Shown here in pieces: positions 17,305 through 26,663 of a DNA stretch of 64,000 nucleotides. A model generated the notes under the pieces. It saw only the letters and a program-made list of their open reading frames with translations. It had not been told where the DNA came from and did no database searches. Source of the DNA: Trinickia diaoshuihuensis (GTDB lineage: Bacteria; Pseudomonadota; Gammaproteobacteria; Burkholderiales; Burkholderiaceae); NCBI RefSeq assembly GCF_003390925.1, contig NZ_QUBS01000021.1, forward strand, positions 1 through 64,000, read 5' to 3'. The position numbers and the translations under genes were made by a program. How positions within the stretch are numbered: the stretch's first letter is position 1; the number at the start of each line of letters is the position of its first letter.

Positions 17305-18081
17305 CTACCGGTTGTAGTCGAGCGAAACGACCCCGTCGCCCGTGGGGCGACCGAGCAAATTGAGCAGCCCCGCGAGATTGTCCCGCGTCTCGCCCGTCGC
17401 GCTCGCTTGCCCATGGAACGAACTCGCGTTCGCGCCGAGCGTGCCGTGCCCGCTCAGCAACAGCGAGCCGCTGAGCGTGGCGAGATCGATCGTCGACGAG
17501 TCGCCCTGCGCTTGCAGCGTCACGCGGTAAGAACCGAGCGGTTTGACCGGCGATACGCGCGAACTCATATCGGTCAGCGTAATGACGAGTTGCCCGTATG
17601 AGCGCGCGCCGAGCAGCCGCCAAGGCGTCCACGCGAGCTGCACGGCCCCTTGCAAATCGAGCGTATTGAACGGCGCGCCCAAGCCCGTGAGCAACGCCGC
17701 CGGCACCGCGATCTCGCCGGACGTGACCGTCGCGGCGCGCGCGGTCGCGTCCACCTCGATCGCCGCGGGCATCGCCGGCGTCTGCCGCATGCGCATCTTC
17801 AACCGGCCCGCGAAGAGCGGCCAAAACGCCGTATCCCAGCTAACGCGGCCCGGCAGCAACGTCCCCGCGCTACCCCCGCCCGCGGCCAGCACGAGCGTAG
17901 CGGAGCCATGCCAAAACGAGCCGGACGGGTCGACGAGGTTGACGTGGCCCTGCGTCGCTTTGGAAAACTGCGGCGTGATCCAAGCGGCCGGCGCCATGAC
18001 GACGAGGGTCACCCCGCACGACACGACGGCGACGACGAGCCACGGCGCAACGGCGAGCAAGCGCCGCCACGCCCCGGTCAT
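17305..18081 (-). CDS. gspN: Type II secretion protein N (GspN)
   Basis: The 258-residue last gene of the gspG-N operon. One N-terminal membrane helix (about 9-32, LLAVAPWLVVAVVSCGVTLVV) is followed by a periplasmic domain. APAAWITPQF, LLPGRVSWD and the region around LQGAVQLAWTPWRLL are typical of GspN. It is accessory and missing from some systems. The ATG at 18081 has GAGG seven bases upstream. It follows gspM by about 50 bases. The 3' end converges with the NodT gene, and I see no strong terminator between them. Confidence 0.88.
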   Translation of the reverse strand: MTGAWRRLLAVAPWLVVAVVSCGVTLVVMAPAAWITPQFSKATQGHVNLVDPSGSFWHGSATLVLAAGGGSAGTLLPGRVSWDTAFWPLFAGRLKMRMRQTPAMPAAIEVDATARAATVTSGEIAVPAALLTGLGAPFNTLDLQGAVQLAWTPWRLLGARSYGQLVITLTDMSSRVSPVKPLGSYRVTLQAQGDSSTIDLATLSGSLLLSGHGTLGANASSFHGQASATGETRDNLAGLLNLLGRPTGDGVVSLDYNR

Positions 18082-18133
18082 ACGCAACCTCGCGGCCGGC
18101 GCGCGCCATGCGCGCTCGTCATCGAGGCGGCCG

Positions 18134-18655
18134 TCATTGCGCGGTCCTCGCCGGGGCCGTGGCCGGTTGCAGCATGACCGTGAGATCGACTTGCCCGTCG
18201 TCCTTCAACGCCGTCGCATGAAGTTCGATGACGCGCACCTTGAACTGCTTGCGCGCATCGTCGAGCCACATCGTCCACGCGGGGAACGAGGCGTTCTTGG
18301 CGTCGATCTGCACCGCATCGCCGGTCAGACGCAATTGCGTCGTCGCGAGGCTCGCTTGGGTCAGCGACGCCGTCAGCGCATCGCGCAGCGCGCCGCCCGT
18401 GGGCGCGGCACCTTGCGCAGCGGGCGCGAGCGCGCGCGCCTCGTCGGCCTGCGCCGTCATCTGCGCGATCTGGCGTTGCATGGCCGGCAGCGTATCGCGC
18501 AGGCGGGCGCGGCCTTGCTGCGCCGGGGACCATAAGACCGAATAAGCGATGACGACGGCGACCGCGGCGCCGCCCCACGTCAGCAACATTTTTTCGCGCG
18601 CGGTACGCGGCTCCCAGAAGCCGGCCCAGAGATCGCCGAGTGTGCCCAGATTCAT
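18134..18655 (-). CDS. gspM: Type II secretion protein M (GspM)
   Basis: A 173-residue inner-membrane platform protein that pairs with GspL. A short cytoplasmic start and one transmembrane helix at about 25-42 (MLLTWGGAAVAVVIAYSVLW, preceded by REK) are followed by a coiled periplasmic ferredoxin-like domain. The ATG at 18655 overlaps the gspL stop (ATGA), implying translational coupling and equal production of L and M. Confidence 0.9.
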   Translation of the reverse strand: MNLGTLGDLWAGFWEPRTAREKMLLTWGGAAVAVVIAYSVLWSPAQQGRARLRDTLPAMQRQIAQMTAQADEARALAPAAQGAAPTGGALRDALTASLTQASLATTQLRLTGDAVQIDAKNASFPAWTMWLDDARKQFKVRVIELHATALKDDGQVDLTVMLQPATAPARTAQ

Positions 18656-20079
18656 TGCCCGCCCCCGTTTCGAATGACCCATTTGCCCGTGTTCGTATCG
18701 ATTTCGCCGCCGAGCCCGTTTTGCGCGAGCCGCTGCGTGAACGCGGGATCGGGTTTCACGTCGGGTTTGAACGTCACGTCGAGGCGGCGGTCGTGATAGT
18801 CGAGTGCGGCAATGCCGTTCACGGGGATGCCGCCGAGCGAATGCTCGAGCCGCGCGGCCAGCGAAAGGTAGTCGTCGGGCGACAGTTCGCCGGCGGCGAC
18901 GCGCAAATGCTCGAGTTGGGTCGTCATTTGCGAGGCCGGGTCGAGCACGACCGTGGTCTTAGGGAATGCGTTGAGCAGCAGCTCGGTCATCTGCGCATTG
19001 AGCGCGTCGTGCTCGCGCGTGAGCATCATCCACTGCACATTGGCGCCGATCACGGCGGCGAGGAGCGCCGCGCACGCGAGCGCGATCGGCAATCGCAGGC
19101 GGCGCAGCGTGGCGCGATCGAGCCGCCACGGCCGCGATTCGAATTCGAACTGGCACAGATCGAACCGGCCGGCGAGCGCATTGTGCGCGAGCGTTTCGAA
19201 CGGCAGCGGCGCGACGCCGACGTGCACGCCGTGCGCCGGGACCGCCTCGCCCGCCAGCGTCGGCTCTCCGCCCGGCAACTCCGTCAATTCATAGGCCGTG
19301 ACGGGCGCATCGCCGGCCAATGCGGCCAGCGTGCTGCCAAGCGCCGAGAGCGGCACCGCGAGCCCCTCGCCATGTTCGCCGCGAGCGAGCGCAAGTTCGA
19401 CGCGCGGCTCGACCGCATCGACGAACGCCGGCTCGGGCGTAGCGGCGAGCACGGCATCGGCCAGAATCGCGGGCGCCGTTTGCGCGACGGTGCCGAGCAC
19501 CGCCGCGACCAGCGGCGTCGATGCCGACGGCAGCGCGTCGACGCCGGGCAGGGCAGGCGCCGGCTCATCGAGCGCAACGGCGCCGACCGCCTCGGCAGCG
19601 GCCGCCTCCGCTGCGGCAACGGCTCCGGCGGCGACATCGGGCACGGGCAGACACCGCGTGACCGGCACCGCCCGTAAGCTGCGGTGACCGGCCGCGTTGA
19701 ACGCCTCGACGATGAAGCGGAACCAGCCTCGATCGATGACGGCCAGCATGCGCTTGCCGTCCGGCAGCGGCTGCGGGTCCAGCGCGATGTGGCAAGTCTG
19801 CGCGTCTTGAATCAGATAGTCCTCGACGACGTTCGGCAAGGCTTGCTTCAGCCTCGGCCCCTTCAGCGGCGGCAGCGTCGCGGCCAGCATCAGCAGGTCG
19901 CGGGCCGCGACGATCAGCACCGTCGTGGAGGCGCGCGGCAAGAACGCCAGCGCCGCGCGGCCCGCGCGTTCCTTGCGCCCGGTCTTGTCGAGAAGAATGA
20001 ACGGCATCTCGGGGAGTTGCCATTCCTGCGACGGCACCGCCGGATCTCGCGGCGGCAGTAAGACGATCAACGTGCTCAA
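18652..20079 (-). CDS. gspL: Type II secretion protein L (GspL)
   Basis: A 475-residue bitopic protein whose cytoplasmic actin-like domain binds the GspE ATPase. MSTLIVLLPPRDP begins the cytoplasmic part; FILLDKTGRKERAG and VVEDYLIQD follow. A transmembrane helix lies at about 335-352 (IALACAALLAAVIGANV), then a periplasmic domain. It starts with TTG at 20079, with AGAGGA upstream; no ATG fits. There is a long Ala-rich insertion in the middle of the cytoplasmic part. It is 30 bases from gspK. Confidence 0.9.
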   Translation of the reverse strand: MSTLIVLLPPRDPAVPSQEWQLPEMPFILLDKTGRKERAGRAALAFLPRASTTVLIVAARDLLMLAATLPPLKGPRLKQALPNVVEDYLIQDAQTCHIALDPQPLPDGKRMLAVIDRGWFRFIVEAFNAAGHRSLRAVPVTRCLPVPDVAAGAVAAAEAAAAEAVGAVALDEPAPALPGVDALPSASTPLVAAVLGTVAQTAPAILADAVLAATPEPAFVDAVEPRVELALARGEHGEGLAVPLSALGSTLAALAGDAPVTAYELTELPGGEPTLAGEAVPAHGVHVGVAPLPFETLAHNALAGRFDLCQFEFESRPWRLDRATLRRLRLPIALACAALLAAVIGANVQWMMLTREHDALNAQMTELLLNAFPKTTVVLDPASQMTTQLEHLRVAAGELSPDDYLSLAARLEHSLGGIPVNGIAALDYHDRRLDVTFKPDVKPDPAFTQRLAQNGLGGEIDTNTGKWVIRNGGGQ

Positions 20080-20109
20080 GGCCCGTCCTCTCTTGGTTTC
20101 GAATCCGGT

Positions 20110-21246
20110 TCAAAGCTGATCGCTTACACGCACGACGCGGGTCGTGTGGGTAAGCGGATCGCGGTAGATGAGCGTCGTGCGATCCACTTCCGCTCGCTCG
20201 TATTGCACGCGGCCATGGACTAAAAAGTAGCTCGTCGTCACATCGATGGGAAGCTGGCTGATATCGAGGCCCGGCACCAACGCACCGGCCCCCTGCAACG
20301 CAAGCTGCACATCGGACGTGTTGCGGAAGAACGCGGTTTGCCGGCGCGAGACCAGCGTTTGGGCGCTCGACAGCGACATACCCGGCACCATCGCGGCAAT
20401 TACTTCCGCCGGGGCCGTATTCATATTGACGGGCGTTTGCGTAGGCAGCACGGTCACGAACGGACGCAGCCGCGCGACCATGTCGGGCGTGAATCCCGGC
20501 ACGTTCAATAGCGAGTCGACGCCCGTAAACTGCAACGGCTCCGCGTCGATACTGCCGGCGCTCGTTTCGTCTTGAGGCCCCTGCTGATCGGTGGAGCTAT
20601 CGCCGCCGCCGGCATTGCCGGGCTGCAGCGTTTGCGCCGCCGAACCGAGGCGGTTGCTGAGCGGATTCTGGAACCGCGTGGCCGATTGCAATAACGAGGC
20701 GCGCATACGCACCGCGACGGTCTTGGCCAAACCGCCATCCAAACCGAGCGACGCCAATAGGCGGGCAAAAATCGCCGTTTCGGTTTGATCGACTTGCAGC
20801 AAGCCGGGCGCCGGTACCGCGATCAGATTGCGCAGGTTGAATCTCGCCTGGGCATCCTCGATCGATCCCGACAGATAGGTTTGAGCGCCCTCGGCTGCGT
20901 CGGCCTCGCTGACCTTGCCGAGAAAATCGGAGAGCCGCGTTTTCGCGATGGGCACGGCCCAAATACCGCCGAGATACGTGACGGTTGGCGCCGTATCGGC
21001 TTCCGACCGCAGGATCAGGCGCGTCCAATCGACGGCGCCACGCGAAACCCAGAGCGCCTGCGACATCAATCGCTGGTTTTGGATACGCCGGATTTGCACT
21101 TGCTGGCGCCAGAGCACGCCGGCCACGAGAATCGCCGACAGCGTGACGACGAGCAGCGCACTGATGATTGCCGCGCCGCGCTGACGCTGGCGCGCGGCGC
21201 GCGGTCGCGATACCGGATGTTTGAGCGAAGCGAATGAGGATCGCAT
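20110..21246 (-). CDS. gspK: Type II secretion minor pseudopilin K (GspK)
   Basis: A large minor pseudopilin (378 residues) that caps the pseudopilus with GspI and GspJ. A basic N terminus and GAAIISALLVVTLSAILV form the prepilin cleavage site and helix; unlike the others it lacks Glu5, as expected of GspK. INTAPAEVIAA-like VNMNTAPAEVIAAM and the downstream NLRNLI region are family marks. It begins four bases before the end of gspJ is reached in the operon order, and is followed by gspL. Confidence 0.92.
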   Translation of the reverse strand: MRSSFASLKHPVSRPRAARQRQRGAAIISALLVVTLSAILVAGVLWRQQVQIRRIQNQRLMSQALWVSRGAVDWTRLILRSEADTAPTVTYLGGIWAVPIAKTRLSDFLGKVSEADAAEGAQTYLSGSIEDAQARFNLRNLIAVPAPGLLQVDQTETAIFARLLASLGLDGGLAKTVAVRMRASLLQSATRFQNPLSNRLGSAAQTLQPGNAGGGDSSTDQQGPQDETSAGSIDAEPLQFTGVDSLLNVPGFTPDMVARLRPFVTVLPTQTPVNMNTAPAEVIAAMVPGMSLSSAQTLVSRRQTAFFRNTSDVQLALQGAGALVPGLDISQLPIDVTTSYFLVHGRVQYERAEVDRTTLIYRDPLTHTTRVVRVSDQL

Positions 21247-21249
21247 CGA

Positions 21250-21897
21250 TCACTCCCCGACGACGAACATGCGCCGGATCGGCACATGCAACGAAGGCGC
21301 GCCGATCGACACTTCGAGGCCCGTCACCGCTCGGCTGAGCGGTGCGCCGCCGAACTGCGGCACTTTGACGTTATTGGCGCTGCGCGCGATCTCGGCCGTC
21401 ACGTCGTCCATCTTCGTCGTCCAACCGATATTCGGGACGTACATGCGGGCCGTGATCTTGCCGACACCGGCGATGAGCGGCACCGCGCTCCAATCGCCGC
21501 CCGTACTCGAGGCGGAGAGCGCGCGGCGCAATTGACCGACCGTTGCCACGGGCGGCGACGCATAGCGCGTGACGCGGCCCTCCTGCACTTGGTAGCGCAC
21601 GACTTGCAAACGCGGCGCCTCGCCGCTGAGCCCGAACGCACGCACGATTTGCAAACCCTCGCTCGTGGCCGATACGGCCGGCTGGCCGACTTCGTCGTCG
21701 GTGGCGGCTTGGCGCGCATCGACGCGAAGCTGATCGAACAATTGGACGAACACGCGCTCGTCTTCCATCGCCGTCGAAATCGTCTGCCGGCCACGCATGA
21801 TTTGGTCCAGCCCGCGCCACGACAAGATGGCGATCACGGCCAGGATGGCGATCGCCACCATCAGTTCGATCAGCGTAAAACCACGCTGGCGCCTCAT
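21250..21897 (-). CDS. gspJ: Type II secretion minor pseudopilin J (GspJ)
   Basis: A 215-residue minor pseudopilin. [21 protein letters not shown] is the prepilin leader and hydrophobic helix, with cleavage before F and Glu5 present. SWRGLDQIMRGR and the C-terminal VTGLEVSI region fit GspJ. The ATG at 21897 gives a normal short leader; another in-frame ATG at 21933 overlaps gspI and is possible. It is coupled to gspK, with a four-base gap. Confidence 0.9.
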   Translation of the reverse strand: MRRQRGFTLIELMVAIAILAVIAILSWRGLDQIMRGRQTISTAMEDERVFVQLFDQLRVDARQAATDDEVGQPAVSATSEGLQIVRAFGLSGEAPRLQVVRYQVQEGRVTRYASPPVATVGQLRRALSASSTGGDWSAVPLIAGVGKITARMYVPNIGWTTKMDDVTAEIARSANNVKVPQFGGAPLSRAVTGLEVSIGAPSLHVPIRRMFVVGE

Positions 21898-21910
21898 GGC
21901 GCGTCTGCGC

Positions 21911-22306
21911 TCAAAGCCCACGGTTCGTCTCATTGGCGACCACGGTCACGAGTTGGGCGAGATCGCCGGAGCGCCCCGGGGTCGTGACCGAAATTTCGAC
22001 GCGGCGAAAGATCGGATTCGGCGTCGCGCTGACGCGCTCGGTACAGACGAGCGGCAAATTGCCTTGCGAACAATCGAACGTGACGACGCCGAGGTCGGGC
22101 CACTCGCGCATCAAATGCACTTCGGTCAGTGCGTTATCGGCGCTCCATCCGGCGAGCAGGCGCCGATGCAGTTCGCCCTCGTCGTTCGCGAGCATGCCCA
22201 CCGCGCGCAGCGACGCGGCCAGCGCGACCGCGATGATCGCCAGTGCGACCAGCACCTCGATCATCGTGAAGCCGCGCGCAGGCACGGTCGGACGGGAGGC
22301 GCGCAT
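21911..22306 (-). CDS. gspI: Type II secretion minor pseudopilin I (GspI)
   Basis: A 131-residue minor pseudopilin. MRASRPTVPAR-GFTMIEVLVALAIIAVAL is the leader and helix with Glu5, and NALTEVHLMREWPDLG is the conserved GspI segment. The ATG at 22306 lies one base after the gspH stop, so translation is probably coupled. It forms the tip complex with GspJ and GspK. Confidence 0.9.
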   Translation of the reverse strand: MRASRPTVPARGFTMIEVLVALAIIAVALAASLRAVGMLANDEGELHRRLLAGWSADNALTEVHLMREWPDLGVVTFDCSQGNLPLVCTERVSATPNPIFRRVEISVTTPGRSGDLAQLVTVVANETNRGL

Positions 22307-22307
22307 G

Positions 22308-22826
22308 TCAACGCACCTCGTAGCGGCCGTTGCCGGTGCCGACGATCGTTGCACGGCCGACCGCCGAGTAGAGCGTGACGGTCACCGCCTGACCGATGCT
22401 TTCCACACCGAACACCACACGATCGGGATGCAAGTCGGAGCCCGGGTAATCGATGGTCACGTCGGTCACGCCCCCTTCCCAGTTGCGTTGATGCAATAGA
22501 TCGTCGCGCAAGATCGGGCGCCAGCCGTCCTCGGTATGCATGTCGAAACGATAGCCGCCCGTCACGGGCTGCCAAGCGATCGGCCGCGAGCGCACCTGCG
22601 CTTCGTCCGACGCCGATTCGAACAGCAAGGCAAGACGCTGCGCTTGTTCGTTCAGATCCGTGCGCGGATTACGCGTGAGCGAAACGGACGCGAGCGAGAC
22701 GAGCAGCCCCGCGATCACGAGCACGACCATCATCTCGAGCAGCGTGAACCCCCGTGCGCGAGACGAGCCGACGCCGCCGTCGAGCGGCATGCGGGTTCGC
22801 AATGTCGAAGCGTCAGGGCTGCTCAC
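22308..22826 (-). CDS. gspH: Type II secretion minor pseudopilin H (GspH)
   Basis: A 172-residue minor pseudopilin with RARGFTLLEMMVVLVIAGLL as prepilin site and helix, RLALLFESASDEAQ after it, and a beta-rich C-terminal domain. The GTG start at 22826 gives a 25-residue leader; an ATG at 22790 would give a 13-residue leader, and the choice is uncertain because neither has a strong ribosome-binding site. It follows gspG by 24 bases. Confidence 0.88.
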   Translation of the reverse strand: MSSPDASTLRTRMPLDGGVGSSRARGFTLLEMMVVLVIAGLLVSLASVSLTRNPRTDLNEQAQRLALLFESASDEAQVRSRPIAWQPVTGGYRFDMHTEDGWRPILRDDLLHQRNWEGGVTDVTIDYPGSDLHPDRVVFGVESIGQAVTVTLYSAVGRATIVGTGNGRYEVR

Positions 22827-22850
22827 GCGCCGTATCCGGCATGTGCCGCG

Positions 22851-23318
22851 TTACTGCCACGAGCCGATATCGGCATCGTTGCCTTCGCCGCCGGGCTTGC
22901 CGTCGGCGCCGTAACTAAACACGTCGATCTCGCCATGCACACCGGGATTCAGATATTGGTAGCTATTGCCCCAAGGATCGTTGGGCAAACGCTCGAGATA
23001 GCCGCCGTCTTTCCAGTTATTCGGGATCGGATCGGTCGTTGGCTTTTCGATCAGTGCGCGCAGCCCCTGGTCCTGCGCGGGATAGCGGCCATTATCGAGA
23101 CGGTAGAGCTTCAGTGCTTGCATAATCGTCCCAATATCTTGTTTTGCCGCCACGCGGCGCGCTTCGTCGGGGCGGCTCATGATCTTGGGCACGATCAGCG
23201 CAGCAAGAATGCCGAGAATCGCGATCACGACCATGATCTCGATCAGCGTAAAGCCTCGTTGGCGCCGCGCGCGCAAAGCGGTTGCTTCGTTACGGCGTAG
23301 ATTCCACAGTTGCATCAT
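22851..23318 (-). CDS. gspG: Type II secretion major pseudopilin G (GspG)
   Basis: The main subunit of the periplasmic pseudopilus (155 residues). [19 protein letters not shown] is the cleavage site and helix with Glu5. [26 protein letters not shown] and the acidic C-terminal calcium-site region ([20 protein letters not shown]) are diagnostic for GspG. It is first of the gspG-N operon and divergent from gspC, with a 135-base control region between. AGGTAGCG precedes the start. Confidence 0.95.
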   Translation of the reverse strand: MMQLWNLRRNEATALRARRQRGFTLIEIMVVIAILGILAALIVPKIMSRPDEARRVAAKQDIGTIMQALKLYRLDNGRYPAQDQGLRALIEKPTTDPIPNNWKDGGYLERLPNDPWGNSYQYLNPGVHGEIDVFSYGADGKPGGEGNDADIGSWQ

Positions 23319-23453
23319 TCGCTACCTCGTTTCAATGAATAGTTCGCGAAGCACGAGCAAGCGCGCTTCGCATGGCGTCGTCGATTGTAATGGCCCGCTC
23401 ATCAGGGTTCGAGTATGAGCGCAAAGCCGAAAATAGCCCTTACAATGGCACGC

Positions 23454-23867
23454 ATGAATACACTCCAAATCCGCCTACTGTCGCTCGCGCTGTTCGCGGT
23501 TTTCTGCGCGACGCTCACCTATTGGATCGTCGTGCTCACCGCGCATCGCGCGCCGCCGCCGCCCGCGGCCGCCGTCGCACCGAGCGTATCCGTCGAAGAC
23601 GCCGCGGCGCTGTTCGGCGGCAAGCTCACGCGCGAGGTCAATCGCAACATCAAACTCGTCGGCATCCTCGCACTGCGCGAAGGCGCCGCCGCCATCGTCG
23701 GCGTGGGCGACGATCCCGCCCGCGCCATCGCGCGCGGCAGCAAAATCACCGAAGGCACGACGCTCGCCGAAGTGCGCGCTCGATCGATCGTCGTCGATCA
23801 CAACGGCGTGCGCTCCGAAATCCCGCTCGCGCCGAACGCCGGCGGCCCCACCATCTACGTCCGCTAA
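23454..23867 (+). CDS. gspC: Type II secretion protein C (GspC), short form
   Basis: The inner-membrane link between the platform and the GspD secretin. The 137-residue reading has one transmembrane helix (about 5-27) and a homology region with VEDAAALFGGK, NIKLVGILA and KITEGTTLAEVRARSIVVDHNGVRSEI. The C-terminal PDZ or coiled domain of longer GspC proteins is missing, which is usual in Burkholderia. It is the only gsp gene here on the plus strand, between the gspD-F and gspG-N blocks. The start is uncertain: ATGs at 23415, 23445 and 23454 are in frame, and a TACAAT at 23441 could be a -10 element, which would favour the last. Confidence 0.8.
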   Translation: MNTLQIRLLSLALFAVFCATLTYWIVVLTAHRAPPPPAAAVAPSVSVEDAAALFGGKLTREVNRNIKLVGILALREGAAAIVGVGDDPARAIARGSKITEGTTLAEVRARSIVVDHNGVRSEIPLAPNAGGPTIYVR

Positions 23868-23945
23868 ACCGTCCGAACCGGCCGCGTCGACAAGTGCGCG
23901 CCGTGCTCACGATCGCGCGGCCACGCCGCGCGATTGCCGCCTCTT

Positions 23946-25163
23946 CTACTGCACCATATTGTTCAAATCGATGATCGGCAGCATCACGGCCAGCACGATC
24001 ACGAGTACGACCCCACCCATCGCCAAAATCAGCAGCGGCTCGAGCAAGCTCGTCAGAAACATCGTGCGGCGTTCGAGTTCGCTCGCTTCGCCTTCGGAAG
24101 CGCGATCGAGCATCGTCGTGACGTCGCCCGTGGCTTCGCCCGAGCGGATCAAGTGCACGAGCACCGGCGGGAACGTCTTCGTATTGCCGAGCGCGCGCGA
24201 AAGCGACGTACCCTCGCGCACGCGCACGATCGCATCGTCCACGTTGCCGCGCATCGCCCGGTTGTTCAGCGTCTCGCCGGCCGCTTGCAGCGCGCGCAGA
24301 ATCGGCACGCCGGCCGCCGTCAAAATCGCGAGCGTGCTCGCGAAGCGCACGGTGTTGTAGCCCCGCACGAGTTTGCCGACGAGCGGAGCGGTCAGCAACC
24401 AGCGGTCGAACGAAAGACGCGGCCCCTTCTGCGACAAAACCGCGCGCACCGCGTAGACGAGCACCATGACGCCGATCAGCACGGCCCACCACCAATGACG
24501 CACGAAGTCCGATAGCGCCATCATCAGTACGGTCAAGATCGGCAAGTGCTGCTTCGTCGAAGCGAACACGTTGACCACCTGCGGCACCACGTAACTGAGC
24601 AGAAACGTCACGATGCCGAATGCGATCAGCGTGACGATCGCCGGGTAAGTGAATGCGAGCAAGATCTTTTGCGTGAGCGCGTTACGCTGCTCGATGTAGT
24701 CGGCCAAGCGCGAGAGCACGAGGCCGAGCTTGCCCGTATGTTCGCCGGCCGCCACGAGCGCGCGATAAATATCGGGGAAGTCGCGCGGATGCTGCCCCAG
24801 TGCATTCGCGAACGAATGTCCGCCCAACACCTCGGCGCGGATCGCCGCGACGAGCTCGCGAATGTAGTCGCGCTCGGCTTGATCGGTCAGCACGGCCAGC
24901 GCTTCGTCGAGCGGCAGCCCGGCCGTCAGCAGACTCGCCAGTTGGCGCGTGAGAATCGCTTGCTCGCGTGCCGATAGCTTGCGCCCGATCGACAAACGCT
25001 TCGTTCGCTCGCCGCGCGCGGCGCTACCGGCCGGCTCCACGACGAGCGGCGTAAGCCCTTGCGTGCGCAATTGCGCGCGGGCGGAACGCGCACTGTCGGC
25101 ATCGAGGACCCCTTTTTGCGGGTGCCCGGCCGCATCGATCGCCTCAAAGCGAAAGGCCGGCAT
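23946..25163 (-). CDS. gspF: Type II secretion platform protein F (GspF)
   Basis: A polytopic inner-membrane protein (405 residues) of the assembly platform. MPAFRFEAIDAAGHPQKGVLDADS is the standard start; two GspF repeats follow, with LASLLTAGLPLDEALAVL and GEHTGKLGLVLSRLADY in the first and IRSGEATGDVTTMLDRAS in the second. Three membrane segments are near 170-195, 215-240 and 375-400. It is three bases downstream of gspE in the same operon. Confidence 0.95.
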   Translation of the reverse strand: MPAFRFEAIDAAGHPQKGVLDADSARSARAQLRTQGLTPLVVEPAGSAARGERTKRLSIGRKLSAREQAILTRQLASLLTAGLPLDEALAVLTDQAERDYIRELVAAIRAEVLGGHSFANALGQHPRDFPDIYRALVAAGEHTGKLGLVLSRLADYIEQRNALTQKILLAFTYPAIVTLIAFGIVTFLLSYVVPQVVNVFASTKQHLPILTVLMMALSDFVRHWWWAVLIGVMVLVYAVRAVLSQKGPRLSFDRWLLTAPLVGKLVRGYNTVRFASTLAILTAAGVPILRALQAAGETLNNRAMRGNVDDAIVRVREGTSLSRALGNTKTFPPVLVHLIRSGEATGDVTTMLDRASEGEASELERRTMFLTSLLEPLLILAMGGVVLVIVLAVMLPIIDLNNMVQ

Positions 25164-25166
25164 GGG

Positions 25167-26663
25167 CTACACCCCGCCCGTCACGCGAATCACCTCTTCC
25201 AGCGAGGTGACGCCCGAGGACAGCCAGCGCTCCGCATCCTCACGCAACGTGCGCATGCCTTGCGCGCGGCCGGCGGCCAGGATCTCGGCATCAGCCGCGT
25301 TGTGATGGATCATCGTGCGGATCGCATCGTCGATCGTCAGCAACTCGTACACGCCGCGCCGTCCCGAATAACCCGATCTCGCGCACTTGTCGCAACCGAC
25401 CGGGTGCCATTGCGCGCGGCCTTCCTCGACGCGTTCTTCCTTGCAGACGGGGCACAAGCGGCGCACGAGCCGCTGCGCGAGCACGCCGAGCAACGACGAC
25501 GCGAGCAGATACGGCTCCACGCCCATGTCGGTCAAACGCGTCACGGCCGAGGCCGCGTCGTTCGTGTGCAGCGTCGCCAACACCAAATGGCCCGTCAGCG
25601 ACGCTTGCACCGCGATTTGCGCCGTTTCCAAATCGCGGATTTCACCGATCATGATGATGTCCGGGTCTTGCCGCAGAATCGAGCGCAGCGCGCGCGCAAA
25701 GGTCATCCCGATCCGCTCGTTCACCTGCGTCTGACCGATGCCGGGCAAGTCGTATTCGATCGGGTCTTCCACCGTCATGATGTTCGTCGTCGCCGTCTCC
25801 AAACGAGAGAGCGACGCATAGAGCGTGGTGGTTTTACCCGAGCCCGTCGGCCCCGTGACGAGCACGATGCCATGCGGACGTGAAATTAATTTGTCGAATT
25901 TCGCTAGCGTGTCGGGCCCCATGCCCAGCGCTTCGAGGTTCAGATGCTGCGCGTCCTTTTCGAGCAGACGCAGCACCGCGCGCTCGCCGTGGCCGGTCGG
26001 CAGCGTCGAGACGCGCACGTCCACCGCGCGGCCGCCCACGCGCAGCGTAATCCGGCCGTCTTGCGGCAGACGCTTCTCGGCGATATCGAGCTGCGCCATG
26101 ATCTTGATCCGCGAGATCAGCGCGCCGTGCAGCGCTTTTTTGGGCCGCACGACGTCGCGCAGCGTGCCGTCCACGCGAAAACGCACGACCGACGCGTTTT
26201 CAAACGGCTCGATGTGGATGTCCGACGCATGCTCGCGCGCCGCTTGCGTGAGCAGCGCGTTGATCATGCGGATGATCGGCGCGTCGTCTTCCGATTCGAG
26301 CAAATCCTCGACCTCGGGGATGTCCTGCATGAGCCGCGACAGATCGACTTCGCCTTCGACTTCGCCCACGACCTGCGCGGCGCTGCCGTCGTTGCGTTCG
26401 TAGGCCTGATTGATCGCTTGCGCGAGCTCGTCGGCCGGCAGGCGCACGGCCGTCAGCGCGCCGAAATTGCGCGCGACCTCGGCCAGCGCCGCGGCACTCG
26501 TGCGCTCGCTGATCCAAACCTCGATGCCCTCGGCACGCTGATGCGCGACGAGGATCTGCCCGTTGCGCGCGAACCCATAGGGCACGAGCCGGGCCGCGAG
26601 CGGCGAGGGCGGTTGACGCTCGCCCGGCGCGCCTTCGCTGGAAGAAGCGAGAACGTCGCTCAC
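25167..26663 (-). CDS. gspE: Type II secretion ATPase E (GspE)
   Basis: Cytoplasmic hexameric ATPase (498 residues) driving pseudopilus assembly. Walker A GPTGSGKTTTLYASL, the Asp box around VEDPIEYDLPGIGQTQVN, Walker B ILRQDPDIIMIGEIRD and the His box HTNDAASAVTRL are all present. The tetracysteine zinc motif CPVC...CDKC is near residue 400. Its start overlaps the gspD stop (ATGA). Confidence 0.96.
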   Translation of the reverse strand: MSDVLASSSEGAPGERQPPSPLAARLVPYGFARNGQILVAHQRAEGIEVWISERTSAAALAEVARNFGALTAVRLPADELAQAINQAYERNDGSAAQVVGEVEGEVDLSRLMQDIPEVEDLLESEDDAPIIRMINALLTQAAREHASDIHIEPFENASVVRFRVDGTLRDVVRPKKALHGALISRIKIMAQLDIAEKRLPQDGRITLRVGGRAVDVRVSTLPTGHGERAVLRLLEKDAQHLNLEALGMGPDTLAKFDKLISRPHGIVLVTGPTGSGKTTTLYASLSRLETATTNIMTVEDPIEYDLPGIGQTQVNERIGMTFARALRSILRQDPDIIMIGEIRDLETAQIAVQASLTGHLVLATLHTNDAASAVTRLTDMGVEPYLLASSLLGVLAQRLVRRLCPVCKEERVEEGRAQWHPVGCDKCARSGYSGRRGVYELLTIDDAIRTMIHHNAADAEILAAGRAQGMRTLREDAERWLSSGVTSLEEVIRVTGGV

